A DNA stretch of 64,000 nucleotides from Rhodoferax sp. (GCF_030697375.1 NZ_JAUYQD010000035.1:78882-142881); one strand, 5' to 3'. Shown: positions 54,285 through 62,202, counted from the first letter of the stretch. Numbers and translations: made by a program. The notes: generated from the sequence alone by a model not told the origin.

Positions 54285-56066
54285 ATGAACTTCGAAGAAT
54301 TAAACCTGGCTCCTGCCATTGTGAAAGCGGTGCGCGAGCACGGTTATGAGACCCCTACGGCCATTCAGGCCCAAGCCATTCCCCTGATCCTGGAAGGCCA
54401 CGATCTGCTGGGAGGCGCCCAAACCGGTACCGGTAAAACAGCCGCCTTTGTGCTGCCCATGCTGCACAAGCTGGCCATGAACCGCAGCGCACAAAACAAG
54501 TTTGGCGGCACCGGCATCCGCGCCCTGGTGCTCACCCCCACCCGCGAGCTGGCAGCCCAAGTGGAAGAGTCTGTGCGCACCTATGGCAAATTCCTGCAAC
54601 TCTCCAGCACGGTGATTTTTGGCGGTGTGGGCATGAACCCACAAATCTCCAAACTCAAAAAAGGCGTAGACATCCTGGTGGCTACCCCAGGCCGTCTGCT
54701 CGACTTGCAACAGCAAGGCATGCTGGACTTGGGCCAAGTGCAGATGCTGGTACTGGACGAAGCCGACCGCATGCTGGACATGGGTTTCATCCATGATGTC
54801 AAAAAAGTGCTGGCGCTGGTCCCCAAGGACAAGCAGAGCTTGCTGTTCTCCGCCACCTTCAGCGACGAAATCCGCGATCTGGCCAATGGCCTGCTGAAAA
54901 ACCCGCAAAGCGTGCAGGTCACCCCCCGCAACACCACGGTGCAACGCATCACCCAGGTGATCCACCCCGTGGGCCGTGGCAAGAAAAAGGCCTTGTTGGC
55001 CCACATCATCCAGGAACAAAACTGGAGCCAGGTGCTGGTCTTCACCCGCACCAAGTTTGGCGCCAACAACGTGGCCGAGTTTTTGGAGAAAAATGGCATC
55101 ACCGCCATGGCACTGCACGGCAACAAGAGCCAGTCCGCCCGCACCCAGGCCCTGAGCGGCTTCAAGAGCGGTGAGGTGCGTGCACTGGTCGCCACCGACA
55201 TTGCCGCGCGCGGCATTGATATTGATGACCTGCCCCACGTCGTGAACTACGAAATCCCCAATGTCAGCGAAGACTATGTCCACCGTATCGGCCGCACCGG
55301 ACGTGCCGGTGCCGATGGCGCAGCGGTGAATCTGGTGTGTCTGGATGAAGAAGGCTTCATGCAGGACATCGAGCGCTTCACCAAGCAAAACATCGAGGTC
55401 AAAATCGTCGAAGGTTTTGGCCCCGAAGCCGGTGAGAAGGCCGAACCCATCGCCATGGGCCGCCAGACCATTTGGGGCGGTGCTGGCAAACCCCCAAGCC
55501 GCGATGTCATGCAAGCCGCTGCACGTACGGCCCGCACAGAGATGCTGCAACGGGTACGCGAAAGCAAAGGCGCGCAAGGCGGTGCCCGTGCTGGCAATGG
55601 TGCTGGCAACGGTGGCGGTGGTCGCGGCGGTCAGGCCCCACGCAGTAACGCAGGCAATGGTGGCAATGCAGGCCAAGGCGGTTTTGCTGGTGGCCGGGGT
55701 GGCGAACACGCGCCCCGTCCCCAAGGCGCACGCCCACCCCAGGGCCAAGGCCGTGCTCGCCCCCAGGGCAACGGCATGGGCAATGGCCCGTCCGGCGGCT
55801 TCGGTGGTGAGCCCCGCGCTCCCCGTGCCCCCCAGGGCCAGCCCGATCCGATGCGCACCAGTGTCGATATGATGGCTGAGCGCGGCGCTCGCCGTGGTGG
55901 CAGTTTTGGCGGTGGCAACCGCAACGGAGGCTCCAATGGCGGCGGATACGGTGGTGGATATGGCGGCGGCGGCGGCGGCGGCGGCGGCCAAAGGTCGGGT
56001 GGCTTTGGTGGCGGGGGCAACGGGTCTCGTGGGCCGGGAGGTTCTCGCGGTCCTTCTAGCCGATAA
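54285..56066 (+). CDS. rhlE: DEAD-box RNA helicase RhlE with Gly-rich tail
   Basis: 593 residues. Q-motif region TPTAIQAQAIPL, Walker A AQTGTGKT near 44, PTREL, DEAD in VLDEADRMLDMGF near 160, SAT, and the C-terminal helicase motifs ARGIDIDDLPHVVNYEIP and HRIGRTGRAG. Residues about 425-593 are a disordered Arg/Gly/Asn/Pro tail with nine consecutive Gly codons. RhlE remodels RNA and is linked to ribosome assembly and cold growth. The last 107 bases are shared with a different gene in another frame. Confidence 0.93.
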   Translation: MNFEELNLAPAIVKAVREHGYETPTAIQAQAIPLILEGHDLLGGAQTGTGKTAAFVLPMLHKLAMNRSAQNKFGGTGIRALVLTPTRELAAQVEESVRTYGKFLQLSSTVIFGGVGMNPQISKLKKGVDILVATPGRLLDLQQQGMLDLGQVQMLVLDEADRMLDMGFIHDVKKVLALVPKDKQSLLFSATFSDEIRDLANGLLKNPQSVQVTPRNTTVQRITQVIHPVGRGKKKALLAHIIQEQNWSQVLVFTRTKFGANNVAEFLEKNGITAMALHGNKSQSARTQALSGFKSGEVRALVATDIAARGIDIDDLPHVVNYEIPNVSEDYVHRIGRTGRAGADGAAVNLVCLDEEGFMQDIERFTKQNIEVKIVEGFGPEAGEKAEPIAMGRQTIWGGAGKPPSRDVMQAAARTARTEMLQRVRESKGAQGGARAGNGAGNGGGGRGGQAPRSNAGNGGNAGQGGFAGGRGGEHAPRPQGARPPQGQGRARPQGNGMGNGPSGGFGGEPRAPRAPQGQPDPMRTSVDMMAERGARRGGSFGGGNRNGGSNGGGYGGGYGGGGGGGGGQRSGGFGGGGNGSRGPGGSRGPSSR

Positions 56067-56655
56067 GACCTACTCCAAGGTGATTTGCGTGGGGCGGCGT
56101 GCGCTGCCCCTGCAGCACCCCAAACTCGTCCAGCACACCGTGGACTTCAAGGCCGTGGCACCGTTCACGGCCTTGTCACATGTGGACGACGTCTTTATTG
56201 CCTTGGGCACCACCATCAAGGTCGCTGGCAGCCAAACCGCGTTCCGGGCCGTGGATTTTGAGGCTGTTGTGGCGCTAGCCCGCGCTGCACATGCGCAAGG
56301 CGCTACTAAATTAGGAGTGGTGAGTGCCATGGGGGCGGACCCCAAGTCCACGATTTTCTACAACCGTGTCAAGGGTGAAATGGAAGAGGCCCTCTCCCTA
56401 TTGGGTTTCAAGCGTTTGGTGGTTGTCCGCCCATCCATGCTGGCCGGAGACCGTGAAGCCACAGGCCAAGCCAGCCGCCTGGGGGAGCGATTGGCCTTGG
56501 CACTGACCCGCACTCTCAACCCACTGATCCCTGTCAACTACCGGTCCGTGCAGGCCCAGGACGTGGCACACGCCTTGGTCAATGCGGTCAAGACTTCAAA
56601 AACTGGCACAGTGCGGCTGCTGTCGGGCGCTTTGCAAGGCGCGGCCAGCCGTTAA
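55960..56655 (+). CDS. Rossmann-fold NAD(P)-binding oxidoreductase overlapping rhlE
   Basis: 231 residues if ATG 55960 is used. The dinucleotide loop AGATGLVGREVLAVLLAD begins inside rhlE in the +1 frame. VGRRALPLQHPKL, FIALGTTIKVAGSQ, YNRVKGEMEEALSLLGF and VVRPSMLAGDREATGQ are typical of the atypical SDR family near HTATIP2. The (GGC)n tract, Gly in rhlE, is read here as Ala9. Other ATGs in frame are 55936 and 55894. The coding evidence after 56066 is strong; the start is uncertain. Confidence 0.8.
   Translation: MAAAAAAAAAKGRVALVAGATGLVGREVLAVLLADKTYSKVICVGRRALPLQHPKLVQHTVDFKAVAPFTALSHVDDVFIALGTTIKVAGSQTAFRAVDFEAVVALARAAHAQGATKLGVVSAMGADPKSTIFYNRVKGEMEEALSLLGFKRLVVVRPSMLAGDREATGQASRLGERLALALTRTLNPLIPVNYRSVQAQDVAHALVNAVKTSKTGTVRLLSGALQGAASR
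55962..55988 (+). repeat. (GGC)9 trinucleotide repeat read in two frames
   Basis: Nine uninterrupted GGC units. They encode Gly9 of the rhlE tail and, one frame over, the Ala run at the start of the overlapping oxidoreductase. Slippage by whole units changes only tract length, whereas a single-base change would shift both frames. Confidence 0.9.
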
Positions 56656-57035
56656 CCGCGTACGAACAGCGTAATAAGCGGATCAGGACCGACTTGGCGG
56701 CTCCAATGCCCATGGACCGTCGGGTCAAAGGTGGCGCCCTCCGGCAGCAGATCGGCAGAGTAAAAGTGTTCGCCCGGCTGGAAAACGCGTGACACCCCCC
56801 CCTGAATCCCAATCTCCATTTGCCCACCCAAAATGAAACACCATTGGGTGTAGCCTGAGCAATGGAACTGGCTGCGAAAACCTACCGGACTGGTGCGCAA
56901 CTGGTAACCACCGGACGCAAACAACTCTGACAGCAGGGACTGCGGTGAGCCCTGTTCCAACGGAACCGATTCCTCACGAAACTGGGCGCGGCCATCGGTG
57001 TCGGTGAAGAGAACTACTTTGGTGAAAGTTGCCAT
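56652..57035 (-). CDS. Cupin-fold protein
   Basis: 127 residues, a single small beta-barrel. RSQFHCSGYTQWCFILGGQMEIGI and VFQPGEHFYSADLLPEG have the two-motif cupin spacing, with His in the first and HGHWSRQV later as possible metal ligands. No signal. The 3' end overlaps the converging oxidoreductase gene by 4 bases. Function unknown; perhaps a metal-binding isomerase or sensor. Confidence 0.75.
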   Translation of the reverse strand: MATFTKVVLFTDTDGRAQFREESVPLEQGSPQSLLSELFASGGYQLRTSPVGFRSQFHCSGYTQWCFILGGQMEIGIQGGVSRVFQPGEHFYSADLLPEGATFDPTVHGHWSRQVGPDPLITLFVRG

Positions 57036-57144
57036 GCTGCGTTTCGTTGAAGTTAAATCCGTGCATTATCCCCAGCACAGGACGGTTCGCACCCAGGTAA
57101 ACACACACAGGCCTTGAGGCCAGGCAGAGGAAGACGAAGGCTTG

Positions 57145-57615
57145 CTAAACAGCGCCGTCTTCCACCTCCACCGAGGACAAAAGTTCCATGGCCTCGTCCA
57201 GGAGCGCATGCAGGGCCACCACGCGCTGAACGCCCAAAATGTGGTTCAGGCTCTCTTGCGCCACCCGCCATTTGCCTTGCGCCTCCACCCGCTTGCGCTG
57301 GCCCTCTTCGGTGGCCGTGATCAGACGGCTGCGGGCATCGGCACCCGGACCAACCGCCAGCAGCCCGGCGGCCACCAGCGGCTGCAGGTTGCGCGACAGA
57401 GTCGAAGTGTTGACTTTCATCTCCGCCGCCAAATCCACCGCACGGATGGGCCCCAGCTTGACCACGTAGGACAAGAGCGAGTACTGCGTGCCCTTGAGCC
57501 CGGTCTTGCCCACTTCATCGTCGTAATGCCGGGCCACGCGGCGCATGAGCTGGCGCAGCTTGAGATTGGTGCAACCCAGGGGCTTTTGCAGGTCGGGCTT
57601 GACAGCGGTGTTCAT
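57145..57615 (-). CDS. MarR-family transcriptional regulator
   Basis: 156 residues. A winged helix near 60-110 is built from RAVDLAAEMKVNTSTLSRNLQPLVAAGLL and DARSRLITATEEGQ. It diverges from the thioesterase gene, with a 16-base perfect palindrome in the 78-base gap. It probably represses the thioesterase and itself in response to a small aromatic or acyl ligand. Confidence 0.9.
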   Translation of the reverse strand: MNTAVKPDLQKPLGCTNLKLRQLMRRVARHYDDEVGKTGLKGTQYSLLSYVVKLGPIRAVDLAAEMKVNTSTLSRNLQPLVAAGLLAVGPGADARSRLITATEEGQRKRVEAQGKWRVAQESLNHILGVQRVVALHALLDEAMELLSSVEVEDGAV

Positions 57616-57636
57616 TTTTATTATTGTACCTACATC

Positions 57637-57652
57637 AGTTGCATATGCAACT
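57637..57652. promoter_or_regulatory. Likely MarR operator
   Basis: AGTTGCATATGCAACT, a perfect 16-base palindrome in the gap between the divergent MarR and thioesterase genes. Palindromes of this length and composition are usual for MarR dimers. Confidence 0.8.
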
Positions 57653-57693
57653 TATTTTCAAACTCCTTCTTCTACTACTGAAAGCGCAACACC

Positions 57694-58245
57694 ATGTCCA
57701 AGCTCTCCCTGATCGAAACCTGGCTGGCCGAGGAACAAGAAGTCCTGGCACGCATGGAAGCAGGCCCCGGCCCCGGCGTTGCTCGGCCTGAGCAGATCGC
57801 CGGCTTGACCGGTCTGCAAATGATGCAAGCCATGCTGCGTGGCGAGATCCCTTACGCCGCCATCGCCAAGACGCTGGATTTCGCCATCATCGAAGTCAGT
57901 GAAGGCCGCGCCGTGTTCCAAGGCACTCCCGGCCCTGCCCACCTGAACCCCATGGGCACCATCCACGGCGGCTGGTATGCCACCTTGCTCGACTCGGCCC
58001 TGGGGTGCGCCGTGCACACCATGATGCCGCCTGGGCGTGCTTACACCACGGCCGAACTGGGCGTGAATCTGGTGCGCTCCATTGGCCCCAAGGTGACGCG
58101 GGTAAGGGCCGAAGGCAAGGTCATCCATTGCGGGCGGCAATTGGCCACCGCCGAGGCACGCATCGTGGGGCCGGACGGCACCCTGTATGCCCATGCCACC
58201 ACCACCTGCTTGGTCTTCGAGATGAAGCCGCCCGCCCAAGCCTGA
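57694..58245 (+). CDS. PaaI-type hotdog-fold thioesterase
   Basis: 183 residues. [23 protein letters not shown] is the hotdog-helix motif with the HGG signature near 89-91, and [24 protein letters not shown] the following strands. It hydrolyses acyl- or aryl-CoA thioesters. Controlled by the divergent MarR gene, judging from the shared palindromic operator. gloA follows after 20 bases. Confidence 0.9.
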   Translation: MSKLSLIETWLAEEQEVLARMEAGPGPGVARPEQIAGLTGLQMMQAMLRGEIPYAAIAKTLDFAIIEVSEGRAVFQGTPGPAHLNPMGTIHGGWYATLLDSALGCAVHTMMPPGRAYTTAELGVNLVRSIGPKVTRVRAEGKVIHCGRQLATAEARIVGPDGTLYAHATTTCLVFEMKPPAQA

Positions 58246-58265
58246 CACCAGAGACAATGGCCGTT

Positions 58266-58658
58266 ATGCGACTTCTACACACCATGCTGCGCGTGGGCAA
58301 CCTCCAGCGCTCCATCGACTTCTACACCCAGGTGCTGGGCATGCAACTGCAACGCACCTCGGAAAATCCGGAATATAAATACTCGCTGGCATTTGTCGGT
58401 TATGGCAGCAACCCCGAGCACGCCGAGATTGAACTCACTTACAACTGGGGCGTGGAGTCCTACGAGATGGGCACCGCCTTTGGCCACATTGCCCTGGGCG
58501 TGCCAGACGTCTATGCGGCCTGCGAAAAAATCAGGTCCGCCGGCGGCAACGTCACCCGCGAAGCCGGACCGGTCAAAGGCGGCACCAGTGTGATCGCCTT
58601 TGTCACCGACCCAGACGGCTACAAGATCGAATTAATACAAACAAAATCAATAGCTTAG
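58266..58658 (+). CDS. gloA: Lactoylglutathione lyase (glyoxalase I)
   Basis: 130 residues. [13 protein letters not shown] begins exactly as the family does, so ATG 58266 is used rather than 58257. The four metal ligands are present: His5, Glu in [11 protein letters not shown], His in FGHIALGV and Glu in YKIELIQ. Converts the methylglyoxal-glutathione adduct to lactoylglutathione. The stop (AATAGCTTAG) lies in a short stretch that looks like a decayed copy of the dispersed repeat. It is the last chromosomal gene before the prophage. Confidence 0.93.
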   Translation: MRLLHTMLRVGNLQRSIDFYTQVLGMQLQRTSENPEYKYSLAFVGYGSNPEHAEIELTYNWGVESYEMGTAFGHIALGVPDVYAACEKIRSAGGNVTREAGPVKGGTSVIAFVTDPDGYKIELIQTKSIA

Positions 58659-58693
58659 AGATTAAGACGCAATAGAGACGCACCAACAAACGC

Positions 58694-58733
58694 AAAAATC
58701 CCACCGGACCGCACCTGATGGCGGCCCGGTGGG
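58694..58733 (-). terminator. Rho-independent terminator of the prophage minus-strand operon
   Basis: On the minus strand: CCCACCGG pairs with CCGGTGGG around an inner GCG/CGC pairing, followed by a TTTTT run (AAAAA at 58694-58698 on the plus strand). It lies 13 bases after the stop at 58746 and ends minus-strand prophage transcription before gloA. Confidence 0.8.
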
Positions 58734-58745
58734 CTTCTAAATTGC

Positions 58746-58913
58746 TTACTTGACAGCCTGCTTGCCTGCTTCAAACGCCTCCTGCAGAGCGGCCTCAATC
58801 GACCACACAGCCAGGTCGTGAAAATCAAGCTGATCCGAATTGCGCTCCTCCAGCGTTTCAAGACCGAGGTGTTTTCGGGCGATTTGCTCCAGGATGTTGG
58901 CTTCGGTGGTCAT
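58746..58913 (-). CDS. DUF6900-type small phage protein
   Basis: 55 residues, MTTEANILEQIARKHLGLET at the start, then RNSDQLDFHDLAVWSIEAAL. This matches the small DUF6900 family found in phages and plasmids. No signal or membrane span. The ATG overlaps the stop of the gene upstream (ATGA). Too short for most gene finders. Confidence 0.75.
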   Translation of the reverse strand: MTTEANILEQIARKHLGLETLEERNSDQLDFHDLAVWSIEAALQEAFEAGKQAVK

Positions 58914-59107
58914 TTTCCAAAGAACTCCAGTAACTCCTGCAGCCGATCCTCAGCGGCACCCAGATCACCTGCGAACGCCCAATTGTCGGGCTGGCAAGCG
59001 GCCTTGGTGGCATGCGCATCCAGCGCTACGCTGATGGATGCCAACAGTGCCTTTGCGCGGACTTGGCGGGCTACGTAGTCGCGTTGGGCGGGAGTAGGTG
59101 TTTTCAT
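58910..59107 (-). CDS. Small hypothetical phage protein
   Basis: 65 residues, helical (PTPAQRDYVARQVRAKALLA, AAEDRLQELLEFFGK). ATG 59107 is preferred to a start 102 bases earlier, since the added part has no codon support. Coupled to the DUF6900 gene by an ATGA overlap. Function unknown. Confidence 0.6.
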   Translation of the reverse strand: MKTPTPAQRDYVARQVRAKALLASISVALDAHATKAACQPDNWAFAGDLGAAEDRLQELLEFFGK

Positions 59108-59205
59108 GGTTTGCCGAGGTAAATTGTTTGTGGTGCCACCAGTACCGCTCTGGTGGCCTCGGAAGTCAACGCCGGGCGCGAGTATCCCCACGCCGTGGTC
59201 TGACA

Positions 59206-59991
59206 TCAAAACAGTCCAACTGGCTGGCTGGCCACATCCCAGCTGCTGATAATCAGCTCGACGCGGTCGACGCCCTGCCCTCCACCCACGGTGTACTTGA
59301 TGGGCACCTCCTCCGTGTGAAACCCGGCAAAGCAGCGGCGAATGTCCGGGTGGTCGTTGATGCTCAGCATGGCCTTGCCTTTCATCTTGCGCATGATCTC
59401 GGCCATGGCTTCGTACTCAGTCCAGGGGAATGGCACACCATAGCCTTCGGTCTCCCAATACGGCGGGTCCATATAGAAGAAGCTATGCGGACGGTCGTAC
59501 CGACGTATGCACTCCTTCCAGTCCAGGCGCTCGATGTAGGCGCTGGCCAGGCGCAAGTGGGCCATGCTCAGTGACTCTTCAATACGCAGCAGGTTGACAG
59601 CCGGCGCCGTGGTGGCCGTGCCCCAACTCTGCCCCTGCACACGGCCGCCAAAGGCCTGGTGCTGCAGGTAATAGAACCGGGCGGCCCGCTGGATGTCCGT
59701 CAGGGTCTCTGAGGGCGTGATTTGGGTCCATTTGAAGATCTCGCGGCTGCTGAGCGCCCACTTGAACTGGCGCACAAACTCCTCAAGGTGGTTTTGCACC
59801 ACGCGGTAGAGGTTGACCACGTCGCCATTGACGTCGTTGATGACTTCGACTTCAGCCGGTTGGCGTAAAAAATACAGGGCCGCGCCACCCGCGAACACCT
59901 CGACGTAGCAGGTATGCGGTGGAAAGCGCGGAATGATGATGTCGGCCAGACGGCGTTTGCCGCCGAGCCAGGGAATGATGGGTGAGGCCAT
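59206..59991 (-). CDS. Phage DNA adenine methylase (D12 class)
   Basis: 261 residues. PWLGGKRRL and YVEVFAGGAALYF form the SAM-binding part and YMDPPYWETEGY near 177 is the catalytic DPPY motif, in the alpha order of Dam-type N6-adenine methylases. Phage methylases protect DNA from host restriction or mimic host methylation. Sequence specificity cannot be read from this. A 98-base gap separates it from the next minus-strand gene. Confidence 0.92.
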   Translation of the reverse strand: MASPIIPWLGGKRRLADIIIPRFPPHTCYVEVFAGGAALYFLRQPAEVEVINDVNGDVVNLYRVVQNHLEEFVRQFKWALSSREIFKWTQITPSETLTDIQRAARFYYLQHQAFGGRVQGQSWGTATTAPAVNLLRIEESLSMAHLRLASAYIERLDWKECIRRYDRPHSFFYMDPPYWETEGYGVPFPWTEYEAMAEIMRKMKGKAMLSINDHPDIRRCFAGFHTEEVPIKYTVGGGQGVDRVELIISSWDVASQPVGLF

Positions 59992-60125
59992 GGTTGTGAG
60001 TAGGTCCAGTGGGGGTTGTTACACTTGGCCCGCCTCCCGGGAGGTGGCAGGGCCTTGGCTGGCTCACGGCTTGATCGTGGATTGGCGGCTGGTTTGGGTG
60101 TTGACGCACCCTGGCCGGTCGCTCT

Positions 60126-60150
60126 GTCTTTACAGATCAGCTGTAAAGAC
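60126..60150. repeat. Perfect 10-bp inverted repeat before the plus-strand cargo gene
   Basis: GTCTTTACAG, ATCAG, CTGTAAAGAC: perfect arms with a 5-base centre, 30 bases before the ATG at 60180. No T-run follows on either strand, so it looks like an operator or an RNA hairpin rather than a terminator. Confidence 0.6.
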
Positions 60151-60179
60151 GGTTCTAAAAAATCAAAAAAGGTAATTGA

Positions 60180-60614
60180 ATGGGCTTCAATCAAACTGAT
60201 GCAGACAACATCAATATTGCGTTGCAACACAATTTATGCTGTGAAGCAATCTTTGTCGGGCCGCATGAAAACCACATGCTATACAGAGTCGAACTTTCTC
60301 CAACGCTTCATTCATTCACACCAGCAACAGTTTTAGCTCGGTACCTGGAGGCTTTGCACCGGGGCTATGGCGAGGGCTGCACCATTTGGTTGGATAGCAA
60401 GTTCCAGAATTTGCCTGCGTTTATTGAAGAAGCCTTTATGAGACTGATCGCCTTTGGTCTAAAAGCCATAGTTGTTCAAAACGGCGAGACATCTGCCGAT
60501 GGCTCATCGACTCTCCCTGCCAGTCTTATATCAGCGGTCAATAAGGCGAATGCAGGCGGACAGCTCTGGAATCCAGTGACAAAAGCCTTTGTATACGGTG
60601 TTACTACTCGCTAG
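60180..60614 (+). CDS. Plus-strand hypothetical gene within the prophage (moron-like)
   Basis: 144 residues, no signal or membrane span. GYGEGCTIWLDSKFQNLPAFI and LWNPVTKAFVYGVTTR are the most distinctive parts. AAGG lies about 8 bases before the ATG. It is the only plus-strand gene of the prophage part, has its own leader with an inverted repeat, is visibly more AT-rich than its neighbours, and ends by overlapping Rz by 11 bases. These are signs of independently expressed cargo. Function unknown. Confidence 0.7.
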   Translation: MGFNQTDADNINIALQHNLCCEAIFVGPHENHMLYRVELSPTLHSFTPATVLARYLEALHRGYGEGCTIWLDSKFQNLPAFIEEAFMRLIAFGLKAIVVQNGETSADGSSTLPASLISAVNKANAGGQLWNPVTKAFVYGVTTR

Positions 60615-61143
60615 ACCTCAATGTGTAGGCGTCGGCCCGGCAGCTGGCGTAAGCGGCATTGATGTCGTCGGCTTCGCGGAGTCGCTCCCGAAGTAGTCCA
60701 GAAAGCTCCGCTGAAAGTAACCCGCCGGTTTCGGCTGGGTCCGCTGGACGATCACCGGGGGCGCCGGGATCTGCACCCGGGGCGCCACTACTACCGCCCC
60801 CACATCCAGCGCCTGCGTGCGGGTCGCGCAGCCGCCCAGCAGGGCCAGCGATACGGCGAAGACGATCAGACAGATCTGCGACAGTTTTTGCATGATTTGC
60901 ATCCTTCAAGTTTTGGGTGTTGGTGATGTCTTGCAGGGCCTGCTCGGCCTTGCGGGTCTTGGTGATCTCGCTGGCCAGCGTGTCGGCCGCCTTTCGCTTG
61001 CTCCGCTCGTTTTCGGCCCTGGCCTCGGCGTCACGGCGGTCATACCCCCGGCTCTCGATGTATTGCTCACCGCAAAACAGGGCGGCCAAGAGCGCCAGCA
61101 CAGCGGCCATGCCGGCGGCCATCTTGAGAAGTGCATCAGTCAT
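60604..61143 (-). CDS. Rz: Rz-like inner-membrane spanin
   Basis: 179 residues. One N-terminal helix (KMAAGMAAVLALLAALFCG) is followed by a charged coiled coil (RRDAEARAENERSKRKAADT), the plan of an i-spanin that bridges inner and outer membrane at the last step of lysis. A separate lipoprotein frame (Rz1) is nested within its 3' half. ATG 61143 overlaps the upstream gene by ATGA. Confidence 0.87.
   Translation of the reverse strand: MTDALLKMAAGMAAVLALLAALFCGEQYIESRGYDRRDAEARAENERSKRKAADTLASEITKTRKAEQALQDITNTQNLKDANHAKTVADLSDRLRRIAGPAGRLRDPHAGAGCGGGSSGAPGADPGAPGDRPADPAETGGLLSAELSGLLRERLREADDINAAYASCRADAYTLRSSE
60618..60902 (-). CDS. Rz1: Rz1-like outer-membrane lipoprotein spanin, nested in Rz
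   Basis: Up to 94 residues in a different frame inside Rz. A short lipoprotein signal ends LALLGGC, and the mature part is Pro-rich (VQIPAPPVIVQRTQPKPAGY), both typical of o-spanins. ATG 60902 or 60893 may be used. The fully nested arrangement is as in lambda Rz/Rz1. Confidence 0.87.
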   Translation of the reverse strand: MQIMQKLSQICLIVFAVSLALLGGCATRTQALDVGAVVVAPRVQIPAPPVIVQRTQPKPAGYFQRSFLDYFGSDSAKPTTSMPLTPAAGPTPTH

Positions 61144-61511
61144 GGTGTGGACTCCGATAGATCGACGGTCTGGCCTGCCAGCGCATGCGTGCAGTCGCCC
61201 AGGAACTGAATACGTCCGTCTGTCACAAAGGAATGGCAGGTATAGGGAATCGGTTGACCAGCGGCATCCATCTCCCATTTGCCATTCCACTCGCCACGTT
61301 CGTCGAATTGCTGTTTGTTGCCCTGTGCAAAAACCGAGGGCGAAAACGTGGGCTTGTCCAGATCGCCATTGAATGACCATCGGGCGTAGGTCTCCCCGTT
61401 CCCGGGGCCGACAGGCAGCATGTGCGTGTGTCCGCAGCCGGGGCACCTGAATGCATAGCCATACAGCAGCCCCTCGGGTTTGTAGCAATTCACGCATTCG
61501 AGTTTGCTCAT
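61140..61511 (-). CDS. DUF6527-like phage protein with zinc-ribbon head
   Basis: 123 residues. CVNCYKPEG and CPGCGHTHML form a CxxC/CxxC zinc-ribbon-like head; WSFNGDLDKPTFSPSV and CHSFVTDGRIQFLGDCTHAL are the family blocks. The family is widespread in tailed phages, usually beside lysis genes. ATGA overlaps on both sides. Confidence 0.75.
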   Translation of the reverse strand: MSKLECVNCYKPEGLLYGYAFRCPGCGHTHMLPVGPGNGETYARWSFNGDLDKPTFSPSVFAQGNKQQFDERGEWNGKWEMDAAGQPIPYTCHSFVTDGRIQFLGDCTHALAGQTVDLSESTP

Positions 61512-62122
61512 GCCAAAGCCTCCCCCGCCAGATCCGTCAGATGCTCCCGATCAGCCAGGCCGATCAGCCCACCGTTCACACGTCTGGTGACCTTTTCCGA
61601 GTCGCCCAGCAGGCTATCGGGAATGCGATCTTCCCACCAGTGGATGCAGGCCTCCAGGGCGAACCGTGGTTGCTCCAGCAGCTCGGGGCTGTTGACCAGG
61701 TCTTGGCCCATCAGCTGGCCCACGTGGGCATAGTTGTCTTTGCCGGTCAGTCCGATCGGCGTGCGGGCGCGGTACCGCCAGCCGTCACCCGGTGCGGTGT
61801 TGCCCATGCGGCCGCCATAAACGCGGTTGGCCAGCGCTTCAGGGTTGCGGGCATAGGGCCGGGCATCCGCCTGTGTGGGAAAGCGCGCGGGCCACACCTG
61901 GCACAGGCGCTCGGCGGTGTAGTTCATGTTTTCGGTCAAGGCCTGCAGGCGATCGCTCTCATGCAAGATCTGTCCGAGGAAGTCGTCCAGCTCGGTGTCG
62001 CCTTGGCTGAAACTCCGGGCAGTAATGATGGCTGCAAAGACACCAGACCAGATGGCTGCGACGGTCGGTTTAACTTCGCAGCGGATCAGTATTGCGTACC
62101 AATTGGCAGGGGTTCGGTTCAT
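61508..62122 (-). CDS. GH19 (chitinase-like) endolysin
   Basis: 204 residues, no signal peptide. FLGQILHESDRLQALTENMNY holds the catalytic Glu, and NRVYGGRMGNTAPGDGWRYR and PIGLTGKDNY are GH19 motifs; the usual RGRGPIQLTG is here RARTPIGLTG. Cleaves peptidoglycan once a holin lets it out. AAGGA lies 7 bases before ATG 62122. A terminator hairpin lies just upstream of its start. Confidence 0.9.
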   Translation of the reverse strand: MNRTPANWYAILIRCEVKPTVAAIWSGVFAAIITARSFSQGDTELDDFLGQILHESDRLQALTENMNYTAERLCQVWPARFPTQADARPYARNPEALANRVYGGRMGNTAPGDGWRYRARTPIGLTGKDNYAHVGQLMGQDLVNSPELLEQPRFALEACIHWWEDRIPDSLLGDSEKVTRRVNGGLIGLADREHLTDLAGEALA

Positions 62123-62146
62123 TGAAAATCCTTGGTAAATAGGGAT

Positions 62147-62171
62147 AAAAAAACCCGCTCAAAAGCGGGTT
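62147..62171 (-). terminator. Rho-independent terminator inside the lysis operon
   Basis: Minus strand: AACCCGCT, TTTG, AGCGGGTT and then a T-run (A-run 62147-62153 on the plus strand). It lies between the small holin-like gene and the endolysin gene, so transcription from upstream would need read-through or antitermination to reach the lysis genes. Confidence 0.8.
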
Positions 62172-62202
62172 GGTGAACGGGAAAGTGATGCCGAATGCTT
62201 GG

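Noticed and set aside
54300..55991. 563-codon open frame antisense to rhlE
   Set aside because: An Ala/Gly/Thr-rich shadow of the helicase and its repeat tail, with no independent evidence.
58640..58700. Prophage attachment site at the end of gloA
   Set aside because: No direct repeat can be tested because the other end of the element is outside the window; the local sequence looks more like a decayed dispersed repeat.
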